Assembly: GCF_032118995.1 (NCBI RefSeq)
Contig: NC_092657.1
Span: 6,278,391-6,342,390, forward strand
DNA: 64,000 nucleotides
Reading direction: 5' to 3'
From: Asterias amurensis
Lineage: Eukaryota > Echinodermata > Asteroidea > Forcipulatida > Asteriidae
In this document: one piece after another, positions 1 through 18,020 of the stretch
Layout of the letters: every line of letters starts with the position of its first letter
Position numbering within the stretch: the first letter of the stretch is position 1
Program-made: the position numbers and the translations under genes
The notes under the pieces: generated by a model
The model's database searches: none
What the model was told of the DNA's origin: nothing
What the model saw: only the letters and a program-made list of their open reading frames with translations

Positions 1-447
1 ACAATTGCCTCCATGCCCCATGGTCATTGCATTGGTGCCCTTGAAATGGTACAGTAGAGGTTTACAATTTCCTCATACAGTTCCCTTTACAAACGAGAAA
101 ATGCCTTGGTACCCTTGCCCTTACGAAAATCAAATAATCCCAAGGGGAAAAACGAAAATATTTACTCAGAGTTTGACCTGCGACCTCCAAACTAACAAGC
201 TGCTTCCACCAACTGAGTGTTTGAGCCCTTTGTTGGCGGTCTTCTCTTTTTTTGCCAACATCTCTGTGTGAATTTGAAACCATCTTTGATTACAGAAACT
301 TGTTTAAACAAAAGTTTTCCCTGATTTCAAAATGAAAATGCTGCCAGGGTTGAGATTAATGTGACTGGTATTTTAGAATATCGTTTGGTCAACAGACCAT
401 GCACATTTTGGAGAATGTGCTGCTCAAGTACATGTACATAACTCCTT

Positions 448-593
448 AGACCTTATCGCAAGTTCTCGGTTCACGTATTAGGTGTGGTATGAGGTGCATG
501 CTGGTCCAGCTAACGATCAAGTTAGTATAGTTAGACCAGCATGCACCTAATTCAACAGTTAGCGCTTGCGCAACGAGCCTTGGCGAAAAGGTC
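448..593. repeat. Hairpin MITE, AGACCTTATCGC family, diverged copy
   Basis: The ends read AGACCTTATCGC and GCGAAAAGGTCT as inverted repeats. An internal inverted pair (GGTGCATGCTGGTC / GACCAGCATGCACC) brackets a short loop. The same family recurs at 15785-16035 and 56512-56810. No coding capacity. Confidence 0.6.
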
Positions 594-937
594 TTTGCGA
601 TTTTATTCTCGTTGTTTGGGAACACACATGTTTTCAGAAATCTCTTACTAATAACCAGTTTCATTTTGAAAAACGTTATAGGTTGAGGCAGAGGCCACAA
701 CGCGATCAATTTGCATAGCAAACCAAGTTAACTGTCCTCTGTACATTGTGCATGTAATGAGCAGGAGTGCGGCAGACGCTATACGGAAAGCTAGAAGTGA
801 AGGTACATTAAGGAGGGTTGCTCCTTTAAGTTGCTCTTTGTACAAGTGATGACCGTAGGAGGTGTTTTTTCTTTGTCAGAAAGAGAATACAGTTAAAGCA
901 ATAATTGTTAGTTCACCAGAGTGATATTAATTATTGT

Positions 938-1240
938 TGTGTGACTTGGCTGAGCGGTAAAAAGCACTTGATTCAAGCTCTTGCGTTTTTGAAAACCTTG
1001 ATCCAATTTCATAGAGCTGCTAAGCACAAAAATTTGCTTAGCTTGAAATTTCTTCCTTGATAAAAACATAGTTACCACCAAAATTTCCATTTGATGCATA
1101 TTTCTTGTACTGGTATTTAGCTGTTGTTTGCTTATCCGGAAAGTCACGTGGAAATTTGGTTGGAAATCCTGTTTTTATGAAGGCCAAAATTTCATGCTAA
1201 GCAAATTTGTGTGCTTAGCAGCTCTATGATATTGGGCCCA
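938..1240 (+). mobile_element. tRNA-headed SINE fragment interrupted by hairpin MITE
   Basis: Positions 938-1000 carry an A-box-like GGCTGAGCGG and a tRNA-like stretch. From about 1001 to 1240 lies a hairpin element whose arms are CAATTTCATAGAGCTGCT and its complement near 1220-1235. Related hairpins are at 3714-3960 and 7259-7487; the last is also inside a tRNA-headed SINE. Confidence 0.6.
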
Positions 1241-1737
1241 GGTCTCTCAGGCCTGCAAGTTATAGTGATAAGTTCACTTATGAGGCTTCCTTTTTCATGA
1301 TAACCAATTACTGATAATAATACTTAATACAAAAAATGCCTAGGAAGCTGTTCTCTTTGATGACAAAAAACGCCAACAATTGTCTCACTTGTACAAACTG
1401 ACAACTTTTTATTCTCTAACCTAATTATAAACTAACTTGTAGCATTTTTATTCCGTCTGATCCATCAATCATTATGACGTTACCATGAACACCAGGTGGA
1501 GAAGGAGGCGGTCAACCGTTCAATTTGCATAGCTTCCCAAGCCCAATGTCCCTTGTATATTACCAAGGTCATGAGTAAGGGGTCAGCAGAGGTCATCTCT
1601 AAGGCTAGGGGAGAGGGTAAACAATAAACCGCTTAGTGGCGTGTCAGTTGGAATGATACATGTTGCATGACAACAATGTGATAAAGTAAACAGTATGACT
1701 GTTATTTTAGCCCTTCACCCGTCCTTAACTTTGTGAG

Positions 1738-2640
1738 CCCACCCTTATCTCCGTATCTAACCCCATTTCCACCCTTATCTGAGCCCATTTCCACCCTTAT
1801 CTGAGCCCATTTCCACCCTTATCTGAGCCCATTTCCACCCTTATCCGAGCCCATTTCCACCCTTATCTGAGCCCATTTCCACCCTTATCTGAGCCCATTT
1901 CCACCCTTATCTGAGCCCATTTCCACCCTTATCTGAGCCCATTTCCACCCTTATCTGAGCCCATTTCCACCCTTATCTAACCCCACTTCCACCCTTATCT
2001 AACCCCATTTCCACCCTTATCTGAGCCCATTTCCACCCTTATCTAACCCCATTTCCACCCTTAACTGAGCCCATTTCCACCCTTATCTGAGCCCATTTCC
2101 ACCCTTATCTGAGCCCATTTCCACCCTTATCTGAGCCCATTTCCACCCTTATCTGAGCCCATTTCCACCCTTATCTGAGCTCATTTCCACCCTTATCTGA
2201 GCTCATTTCCACCCTTATCTGAGCCCATTTCCACCCTATCTGAGCCCATTTCCACCCTTATCTGAGCCCATTTCCACCCTTATCTGAGCCCATTTCCACC
2301 CTTATCTGAGCCCATTTCCACCCTTATCTGAGCCCATTTCCACCCTTATCTGAGCCCATTTCCACCCTTATCTGAGCCCATTTCCACCCTTATCTGAGCC
2401 CATTTCCACCCTTATCTGAGCCCATTTCCACCCTTATCTGAGCCCATTTCCACCCTTATCTGAGCCTATTCCACCCTTATCTACAATGTAACCCCATTTC
2501 CACCCTCATCTAACCCCATTTCCACCCATACATGTATCTGAGCCCATTTCCACCCTTTTCTTACCCCATTTCCACCATTATCTAAGCCCATTTGTATGCT
2601 TATCTGACCCAATGTCCACCCTTCTCTGACTTGTTTTCAA
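1738..2640. repeat. 22-bp minisatellite (GAGCCCATTTCCACCCTTATCT)n
   Basis: About 40 tandem copies of a 22-bp unit whose core is CCATTTCCACCCTTATCT. Central copies are nearly identical and the outer copies are diverged (ATCTAACCCC variants), as expected for an array homogenised from the middle. It is strand-asymmetric, pyrimidine-rich on + and purine-rich on -. It probably lies in an upstream intron of the CRMP gene. Confidence 0.95.
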
Positions 2641-3176
2641 CCCTGCCCTAACCCTGTTTTCTAGACTTCTCTTCCCACTTGACCCCTATCCGATCCAGCC
2701 CCTCTTTCCTACATGTACCTGACTCCTTCATGAATTATTTCCCCACCAATTCAATGCCCTATATCTGTAACGTATGTCCCCACCCTGCCCTGACCAACAC
2801 GTACATGTTGTATATGACCTAATTTCTCATTCTTATTTGATTTGATATAAATGTACATGTACCTGGTAAAACGACCGATCCATTAGGTTCCGCCCATGGT
2901 GAACGTGTGAGCAAGAACATGTGAGCCACTCAATTGCCATTCTGCACAACTCTGCCGCACGTGCCAAGCATACGTGCACGCATATCAGACTTTATTTGTC
3001 AAACTTTTGGTTACGCAATGGGTTGTGATGGGTCACCACGCAATGGGGCGGAGCTTAATGGATTGGTCTGTTGTTCAAAAATAGGCGATGTCATATTAAT
3101 GAATACATAAATTACAATGTTATTGTTGCTGTTTTCTTCTCAGTTGTTTCATTTATTATATTTTGTTTTCATTTAA

Positions 3177-3554
3177 AGACAGTGGACACTATTGGCAATT
3201 GTCAAAGACCAGTCTGCTCACTTGGTGTATCTCAACATATGCGTACAATTACAAACCTGTGAAAATTTGAGCTCGATTGGTCGTCGGAGATGCAAGATAA
3301 CTATGAAAGAAATAACACCCTTGTCACACAAAGTTGTGTGCGTTCAGATGCTTGATTTCGGGACCTCAAATTCTAAACTTGAGGTCTCGAAATCAAACTC
3401 ATGGAAAATCACTTCTTTCTCGAGGACTACGTCACTTCAGAGGGGGCCGTTTATCACAATGTTTTATACCATCAACCTCTCCCCATTACTTGTTACCAAG
3501 TAAGGTTTTATGCTAATAATTGTTTTGAGTAACTACCAAAAGTGTCCACTGCCT
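3177..3554 (+). mobile_element. MITE, TTAA-flanked AGGCAGTGGACAC family, copy 1
   Basis: A TTAA lies on each side. Terminal inverted repeats begin AGACAGTGGACACTATTGG on the left and match the complement of the right end (AGTGTCCACTGCCT). About 380 bp, no coding capacity. This is the reference copy for the 16 copies listed in this window. Confidence 0.85.
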
Positions 3555-3713
3555 TTAAGGAGATGTAGCATGATCATAAAGACATTTTGTTTTGTTAATT
3601 TGAAACATATTGGATAACGCAAAAAAAATTACATTGAATTTAATAAGTTGTAGAAAAACTTGTTTGATTTCTATAAATGGTAGGGCTCATAGTACCCATG
3701 GCCTCCTTTGCCC

Positions 3714-3960
3714 TGGACCCAATTTCATAGAGCTGCTTAAGCACAAATTATTGCTTAAGCAAAAAAATTCTTGCCTAGTAAAAATCAGATTACCGGCCAA
3801 GACTCCGCTCAATTTTTATGCTTAGTCAAAAAACAGCTAAATACCAGTCACAAGCAATGTATTTGGCATGACATTTTGGCCAGTAACATGTGTAAAATAA
3901 GCGAGCTATTTTCGTGCTTAAGCAATTTTTTTGCTTAAGCAGCTCTATGAAATTGGCCCC
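3714..3960. mobile_element. Hairpin MITE, CAATTTCATAGAGCTGC family
   Basis: Long imperfect palindrome. The left arm CAATTTCATAGAGCTGCTTA is mirrored at 3930-3955. The interior is rich in TTGCTTAAGC motifs. Non-coding. Confidence 0.75.
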
Positions 3961-4079
3961 TGGTCTTGGCCTTGGTGCGCTTCAAAGTTTCCTGTAGACT
4001 TTTAAGATTTTCCTATGAAAGTTCCTTTCGCAAAATGAGCGTACTTGCTAAAATCTTGACATGGTTATTTTGTTTGCAG

Positions 4080-11252
<7,173 letters not shown>

Positions 11253-11383
11253 AGGATCAAGTCATAAGCAGCAAGAGTCTGTTCCTTATAATGCTATTTT
11301 AATATTCACCAGCTAGCGCGTCGGTTTCTCACTTTTAGCTAGTCACAGTTTTACAATTTTCTCAGCGCATACTGATCAAAATG

Positions 11384-11520
11384 GCGAGTTGAAACCTACG
11401 GTTCTTTTCAGAACCACCCCATCTCATTTAGAGATAGTCATTACATGGTGTTACCGCAAACCTTTCCATATTGTATATCCACCATGCCATGTTTCAAATC
11501 CGACTTGTTTTGCAATCTGT
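11384..11520 (+). mobile_element. Penelope-like element 3' fragment (tentative)
   Basis: Shares GGTTCTTTTCAGAACCACCC, CATGGTGTTACCGCAAAC and CCATGCCATGTTTCAAATCC with the region at 59142-59800, which encodes a GIY-YIG-like segment. Another piece of the same end is at 41215-41295. Short and non-coding. Confidence 0.5.
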
Positions 11521-11762
11521 CGTATATCGAAGGAAGACTGGTTGGGAGTCGGGGTTCCAGACAACTCCTTTGAAACCATTGTTTGCAATCTGCACATGGA
11601 GAACTCCACTTGTTTTGTGACGCAAAAAGTGTAGGCGAGGCATTGCTGCTTAAACCTCTTGAACTTGGGTTTCTTTTGTGTGTTTTTTTTCTTGCTTTAT
11701 TGGGGGTTGGGATGGGGTTTAAAAAAAACAAATCTAAAACAAATTTAGAACACGTATCTTGT

Positions 11763-12085
11763 GGGGTGTCATGGCTGAGCGGTTAAGAGCATCGGATTCA
11801 AGCTCTGGTGTTTGACCAGCAGAGTGTTGGTTTGAATCCCGGTCGTGACACTTGCTAGGTAAAATTGGGGAGGTAGTGCTTTCTGCTCTACCGGCCAGGC
11901 TTCGGACTGATGATACCCAAGCCTACAATGTACATCCGTATGGACTGTAAAAGGGGTAACCCTGTTTCAGCCCTAGGAGTAGATGGCAACAGCCTCTGGA
12001 CAAAAAAACAATTGTAGCCCACACCTTGTGGCCTTCAGGCCTTGTGTGTCTGGTTAGGTGCATAAAACAAATATTTAAAAAAATT
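11763..12085 (+). mobile_element. Full-length tRNA-derived SINE
   Basis: Head GTGTCATGGCTGAGCGGTTA (A box) and GGTTTGAATCCCGGTCGTGA (B box), followed by a family-specific body GGGGAGGTAGTGCTTTCTGC to GTGTCTGGTTAGG. The headless copy at 6477-6710 defines the body. Class II tRNA-like head. Confidence 0.8.
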
Positions 12086-13404
12086 CTTACATCGTAGTGA
12101 GGTGGCGTATAGCTCTGTATGCTTTTGGTTCTTTAATTACTGAATTTAATTCAGTGAGCTTCATTTCCTGACTGGCCAGACTTTGTTAAACTCGGTGCTT
12201 TGGTATGCATTAGCATAGTCACTGGAAGCCGCAGTCAAAGTCTTAACGGTATTCAATCAAATCATACAGAGCATTAGAACAAAATAAAAATGGATTAAGG
12301 AAAATAATATAAATTTATGAAAGGCACTTCCGCTTTTATATTCTTCAAATTTTTATTGATCACGATGTTTTATTAGTCCTTAGGAGTCATATGGTATCAC
12401 TGGTAGACTTTTAGACAATCATGGCTACTTAAGGCTTTAAATTTGAGGATGAAAACTATAACAGGTAGACCTACATGTGATAAATGGCTCTGTGGTTTAC
12501 AAAATCACAGATGCCAAATTATTCCTCTCTTTTTTTTTTTCGAAATAAGTTGCTTTTTCTGTAAATAATTGTTTTCTTTAAAATATATGCATTTTTTTAA
12601 TCCTTTTTGTTTTGTTATGTTCTTGCTGCGTTGAAATATTGAATATGAATTTGCGAGTTGATTAGAAATCGATACTTGGAAACCATAGATGAAACAACAA
12701 GCGCAGCATATTCATTCACTTCAAAATGACACTTCTTTTTGAAAATGTAGAAAATACAGCACAATTAAACTTGCATTTGACTCTGAATTTCAAAATGACA
12801 AGTTGAATCATCTTTAAAATGTTTAAAAAACATTTAGCATTATGGAAAATAACTGATGCAAGAATGTACTTCCATTTCTTGTGAGGCAACGAACGCATTT
12901 GAATGCGCACAGTGTGGGGCATTTTCCACTCAGTCTCAGGCTCCAAACTTTGACTCTGGTGTCTGAGGCAAATCTGTCCCTGCAGACTCTGTCCCCGATA
13001 GGGAAAATCAATATAATGGGGAGTAGGTTGATTCAAAAGAGGGTGCTGTTTAAAGAAATCTGTATACAATTCGCCGTATGTGGGACAGAATCCCCTGCTG
13101 CCACAGCTTAACTATGGCTTAGCTCCGGCTAAGCTCTGGGTTAGGTCCTTCATTAATTGAGTTGTGTGCATTTGTTACAGTTCATCCAGTGCCCAGCTTA
13201 ATGGAGCCCGTCTGAGCCGGAGAACAATAAGCTTATGTTAAACAATTACCCCAAAGAGGCCATTGGTTCCAATTTACTCGTAATCATCTTGGTACAAACT
13301 CCATAGATACAAAGTGATTCCGGGTGCCTTTTATCAAACACAAATGATGCATGCCTTGTGTGCAATTGTAAAGATTGGACAATACTGCCGTTGCGTCATA
13401 ATTA

Positions 13405-13622
13405 ATAGACCCTTCCCATGAAATATGTAAATTGCACATAGCGCGTGCGCACTAACGTTTTGGTTGGCAAAATGAGGGAAAATCGCACTGTTTTGTACAC
13501 GGCTAATGGGTGCGTGACGCACACGCGATTGCGCGTAGTGCACAACTCTATGGTGTTTGCCAACCAACAGGGTCTGTACGCATGCGTGAATGTAATTAGC
13601 ATATTTCATGGGAAGGGTCCAT
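13405..13622. mobile_element. MITE with TAGACCCTTCCCATGAAATATG ends
   Basis: The left end ATAGACCCTTCCCATGAAAT is repeated inverted at 13601-13622. The interior is GC-rich (GCGCGTGCGCACTAACG). A second, 5'-truncated copy is at 60385-60494. Confidence 0.8.
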
Positions 13623-15164
13623 TGCTTACTTGTTTTGGCTGCACTAAATAGTGGTCCTTTACACACACTGTAGTTAACGCATGGCTCACGCTGTAGCTAG
13701 CACATGGCTAATTAACATATTGGTGTTTACTCTTGATTGTAGCCTATTGTTCAAACTTGACCTCAATTTTGTTTCCACCGGTACTTAATAATTGTACATT
13801 GTATAATGCGGGTTATCATTTCGCCATTTAATATAATCTTTTACTTCCGAGTGGTAGTCTTGTCTGAAAGATTGGGGTACAGTGTCCCACAGGTAGATCA
13901 AGTGGCTACATGGAATTAGGTAATACTACGGAAGCCCATTTGTGCCATGATTTGTGTATTTTGGTTGATGAGGGTTTGGGTAATTTCTTAGATAGTCATA
14001 CTATATGATGGCTACTTATGCAATATCCAGCCACAACTTCAAACTACAAATTTTAACCTGTAACAATTGGGATCCCGCCAAATACAACGACCAAATGGTT
14101 CTTATGGTGTGGCCATCTTGATTTTCTCCTTTTTAAATTAACTCAATGTAACCAAACCGAGGGTGGAAGGAAATCAGAGTATGGTTCCTTTTTGTACAAT
14201 GAATATCAGCTCCTACATGTAGGTACAAAGAACTTGACCAAGATTATGGCAGCATGATTAAGATCCATCTGTGAAAGGACCTTATGCATTGATGTCACCT
14301 TAGAAGCAAAGCGATGAAGACAACAAAAAGTAAAACACCATCTATGAGGGCGCCCTACTTGAATGATGTTATATGCATAAGTCTATCTGTGGTGCCAAAT
14401 GTGTCCGTTATCCCACCGTATGATAACAATATCCAGAGTCCAAAAGTGCAAACTTAAAAAGAGAGCTGTAAATTTAATTGACAGCATTTTGTTTTATATG
14501 AGCTTAGTGATAAGCCTGTATCAATTTGGCAATAATTATTTTAAACATTTTAGTAAAACAACGCAATTGTGCAAAGAGTGTACTTGGGTTGTGTTAACTT
14601 GTACTTAGCCATGGGAGCAGAATGGTACTTCAAACGCTTTCAGAGTCCTGGGCTCGACTTTTTTGTTTTTATTTTTCTTACAGTGTGTTTGTTAAGTTTA
14701 TTGAAAACAAATCATGAACCACAGTGCACCTTTCCGAGTTATTGGTTTTTAGTCGAGATCATTCCTAAAAAAAGGCATAACAGAAAGGGGACCGAGCATC
14801 TTTTTTTGAAAACAAGAAGTATTTCTACTATAAAACAAGTTGTTGATTTTATTAAGTGCTCATGACTTAAAACATGCATTGGAAGTGTTTATTGAACGCT
14901 GCCAGGAGACACTGTTTGTAAAATGCATTATGAAGGTGGCCTTAAAACTATGTGCGCCGTGATAGGGAAGTGAGCTTTTTAACTTTGTGATTTGGTAACC
15001 AAAATGTACAGGTCCTTAATCCTGCATTTAGTTTTCTTACTCAATAATGATCACAAATGAAATCCATGCAGCATTTTGTGGGTTATTGTTTATATTGCTT
15101 CATACTCCAACAATGTGTCAAGAAATTTCATGTCCCAACTCATGTTTGCGGAGACTCGTTGGCG

Positions 15165-15250
15165 TAATGCGATCTGACTGGACATGCGTCTATGACGTCA
15201 TATTGTTTGCTAAATAGTGTCTGCAGTTAGCGTGCGTCGTATCATGTTAG
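15165..15250 (+). repeat. Dispersed repeat shared with 48790-48910
   Basis: Both contain GCGTCTATGACGTCA, then ATTGTTT and TTGCTAAATAGTGTC, then GTTAGCGTGC. Class unknown; no TIRs recognised. Confidence 0.55.
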
Positions 15251-15345
15251 GCAAGTGTTTTATTCCGGCAACCTTTCACTTGAGAAACTGTATACCAATG
15301 ACTTTCCTGTTGGTAAGCTCAAGGTTGGCTTCAACAAACTACTAA

Positions 15346-15466
15346 TGGGCGCTAGGTGGCAGCAGACTTACTAGGTAAATTTCCGTTGTTTACGTAGTGC
15401 TGAGCGTGTGCACATGACCGAGAACAATGGATTTTACCTGGTAAGTCTGCTGCCACCAAGCGTCCC
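15346..15466. mobile_element. Short foldback element, GGTGGCAGCAGACT ends
   Basis: The left end GCTAGGTGGCAGCAGACTTA is mirrored at the right end (TAAGTCTGCTGCCACCAAGC). About 120 bp. Relatives are at 17383-17402 (fragment) and 44255-44870 (several copies). Confidence 0.75.
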
Positions 15467-15784
15467 TAAAAAACTCACATTATATTAATATATAGGGTTA
15501 CGGACCTGTACTTCTTGTTACCCGTGACGTTTGTAATTATTTCATTGTCATTTGTGATGAGATCAGATATTGTGATATTGCAGGGGTGTGTCCTTTAGTG
15601 TGTGTTATAATATCCATATCAATGTCGTAGAGTATAAGCTATGTGTGGGAAACTATATAAAAAAAAATCAAGCATGCTTTACGTGACCAATAATCGGTCG
15701 ACAGCATATCAAGATTAGAACCACATGTATATTGTAATTGCATTTTCCTGATGTTCCGTTTCCAGTCTTCTCATTGGCTTGCCA

Positions 15785-16035
15785 TAGACCTTTTCGCAAA
15801 TACCATTGCGCAAGCGCAGACTGTTGAATGAGGTGCATTGTGGGATAGATATGGATCAAGTTTGGACACCAGCTAGACCACAATAGACCTTATCGCAAAT
15901 ACCAATGCGCAAGCGCAGACTGTTGAATGAGGTGCATTGTGGGATAGATATGCATCAAATTTTGCTACCAGCTAGACCACAATGCACCTAATTCCAAGCT
16001 TTACGCGCGCGCCCCAGTATGTGCGAAATTGTCTA
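15785..16035 (+). mobile_element. Partial tandem of AGACCTTATCGC MITE
   Basis: A truncated copy (15785-15882) is followed head-to-tail by a complete copy (15885-16035) ending GCGAAATTGTCTA. Both carry CAATGCGCAAGCGCAGACTG. The complete monomer is about 150 bp and matches each arm of the palindrome at 56512-56810. Confidence 0.75.
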
Positions 16036-16892
16036 TGTGGAGACTTAGGTGACACACACGCCCTCTGTGCTCTTTACTAATAGGAGGATGGTGTAGGGCG
16101 CCACCTATTGGAACCAATAAGTGCAGTGGATCTGGAATTTAATTGCATTGTCAAACAAAACTTGATGCGCTTTGCAATATGTACGGATTTGAAGTTAAAA
16201 TACAAAACAAATATAAGTGGGGTTGTATCAGTGCAAAAGTTGCTGTAAATAGCTGGGGTTATTAAAAAGAAAGAGCTGGGCTACAAAACACAGATAAACT
16301 GTTTCCCTAAGAACGAGAAAATGAGAATTTTGACTGACTCTAAAACTCATGCAGTATCTTGTATAACATCGTTATCCAAATTATGTTACTCACATGATAT
16401 TGGTTTATGAAACAGTAAGGTGATTGTAGGAGTGTAATTTTTGATCTGTTAAAAAAATGTTCATCTGCAAGAATTGCCTTTTCCTCTCATTTCCATTCCC
16501 TAACATTAAACCTGTATAAATGAAGAATAATGCATGCAATGTTTGTACCTATGTCCCATCAATGTATGGCCAAAATGTGATGGCTGTCAACAAACAATTC
16601 CAGCTTTTAGTGTTTTGTGTGTGCATGATTACCGTATTATGAAGTGTATTGTCTACATTTCTATTTGTTGTAATGTTTGGTTATGTGGTAATCATCCGTG
16701 TATTGATAAGCTGTAAACCTGTGGCACAGAATGGCGTGAGCGGAACTTACTTTGTCTTTGTAATGTAAAATTGATACATCTGTTGTTAAGAAATCAAATA
16801 AAAGAAAATCGTCTGCCAGTTAATATGAAAAGTAACCTGTCTTAATCAGTGTGTTGTTTTATTTTGTGTTTAGCAATAACAGTGTTCTTTAA

Positions 16893-17277
16893 AGGCAGTG
16901 GACACTATTGGTAATGGTAATTACTCAAAACAATTATTGGCATAAATCCTTTCTTGGTGACGAGTAATGGGGAGAGGTTGATGGTATAAAACATTGTGAG
17001 AAACGGCTCCCTCTGAAGTGCCATAGTTTTCGATTAAGAAGTAATTTTCCACGAATTTGATTTCGAGACCTCAGATTTAGAACTTGAGGTCTCGAAATCA
17101 ACCAACTAAACGCAAACAACTTCGTTTGAAAAGGGTTATTTTTCTGTCATTATTATCTTGCAACTTCGATGACCAACTGAGCTCAAATTTTCACAGGTTT
17201 GTTATTAATATGCATATGTTGAGATACACCGACTGTGAAGGCTAGTCTTTGACAATTACCAATGGTGTCCACTGCCT
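16893..17277 (-). mobile_element. MITE, AGGCAGTGGACAC family, copy 4
   Basis: TTAA at both borders. Ends AGGCAGTGGACACTATTGG and CAATGGTGTCCACTGCCT. The interior is inverted relative to copies 1-3. Confidence 0.85.
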
Positions 17278-17403
17278 TTAAAAAATAAGTAAACACGGCC
17301 CCAAGTAACTTTACAAACCAGCACAGATGTTTAACTTTTTGCTCTTTTATCTGGACACTATTGGTAATGGGAGACTTTGAGGCGCTAGGTGGCAGCAGAC
17401 TGA

Positions 17404-17628
17404 TTTAAAATTGTTCATTCTAGGGTATAAAATTAGACTAGTAGCGGCCCAATGGTAGAGCTCCGGACTCTATACCAAATGGTCAGGGTTCGAATCCCGA
17501 TCTTTGTTCTTTTTCTGCGCTTGAGAACAATGGTTTACGCGGTGCCCTATGGCAGAGGAAAATCCTTGCTCTGCACTTCATACATAATTTGCGAGTGGAA
17601 GACATAATTATCATACGTTTTGATTTAA
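17404..17628 (+). repeat. tRNA-like repeat unit left of the 5.7-kb transposon
   Basis: One long-type unit: TTTAAAATTGTTCATTCTAG, an A-box-like GTGG-type GCGGCCCAATGG, the B box GGTTCGAATCCC at 17488, a downstream tail, then GATTTAA, where the transposon starts. The array resumes at 23362 with the sequence expected to follow GATTTAA. This unit and the array on the right were therefore contiguous before insertion. Confidence 0.8.
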
Positions 17629-17837
17629 AGGCCGTGAAAAATGATAGCTTTGAGGGACGGAAACACATATACTTTATAAAACAAGCCCTACTGATTCCAA
17701 ATAAAATATTACTTTACCATTATCTGTGTATTTGACCTTGAAAAAGAAGCGACAACCCTAGCACTCGCATGACCCCCCTCTGCCCCCAAAACGTAAAAGT
17801 GGGACATTGAGATAATGATATGCACGTGACCCCAAAA

Positions 17838-17852
17838 ACGTCATAAAGGAGA
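17838..17852 (+). promoter_or_regulatory. Left copy of shared 15-bp subterminal motif
   Basis: ACGTCATAAAGGAGA, 169 bp before the THAP-gene ATG. The exact complement is at 23151-23165, about 100 bp before the other gene's ATG. It is CRE-like (CGTCA). Likely a promoter element or transposase-binding site; inference only. Confidence 0.55.
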
Positions 17853-18020
17853 TCGAGTCACGTGACGCGGAAGTACACTAGGAGCTTCAACGTGTGTGTG
17901 TATGCTTTGTTTTCGCCGTAGCGATGCGAGCTTCACAATTTTATCCTCTGGTTGTATCCCAGTTTAGTATAATTTAATCTTCGATTTGTGTATCTAAAGT
18001 TCAGTGCCGACACTATCAAA

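Larger units (their letters stand above)
11253..16892. other. Gene-free stretch after CRMP; possible long 3' UTR
   Basis: No supportable coding region. AT-rich DNA with the repeats listed separately. A canonical AATAAA lies at 16797-16802, downstream of a stretch largely free of known repeats (16040-16800), so it could be the distal CRMP polyadenylation signal. That would imply a UTR over 5 kb and is only a guess. Confidence 0.35.

Noticed and set aside
1738-2640. CRISPR-like array
   Set aside because: Units are contiguous with no unique spacers, and the genome is an animal's.
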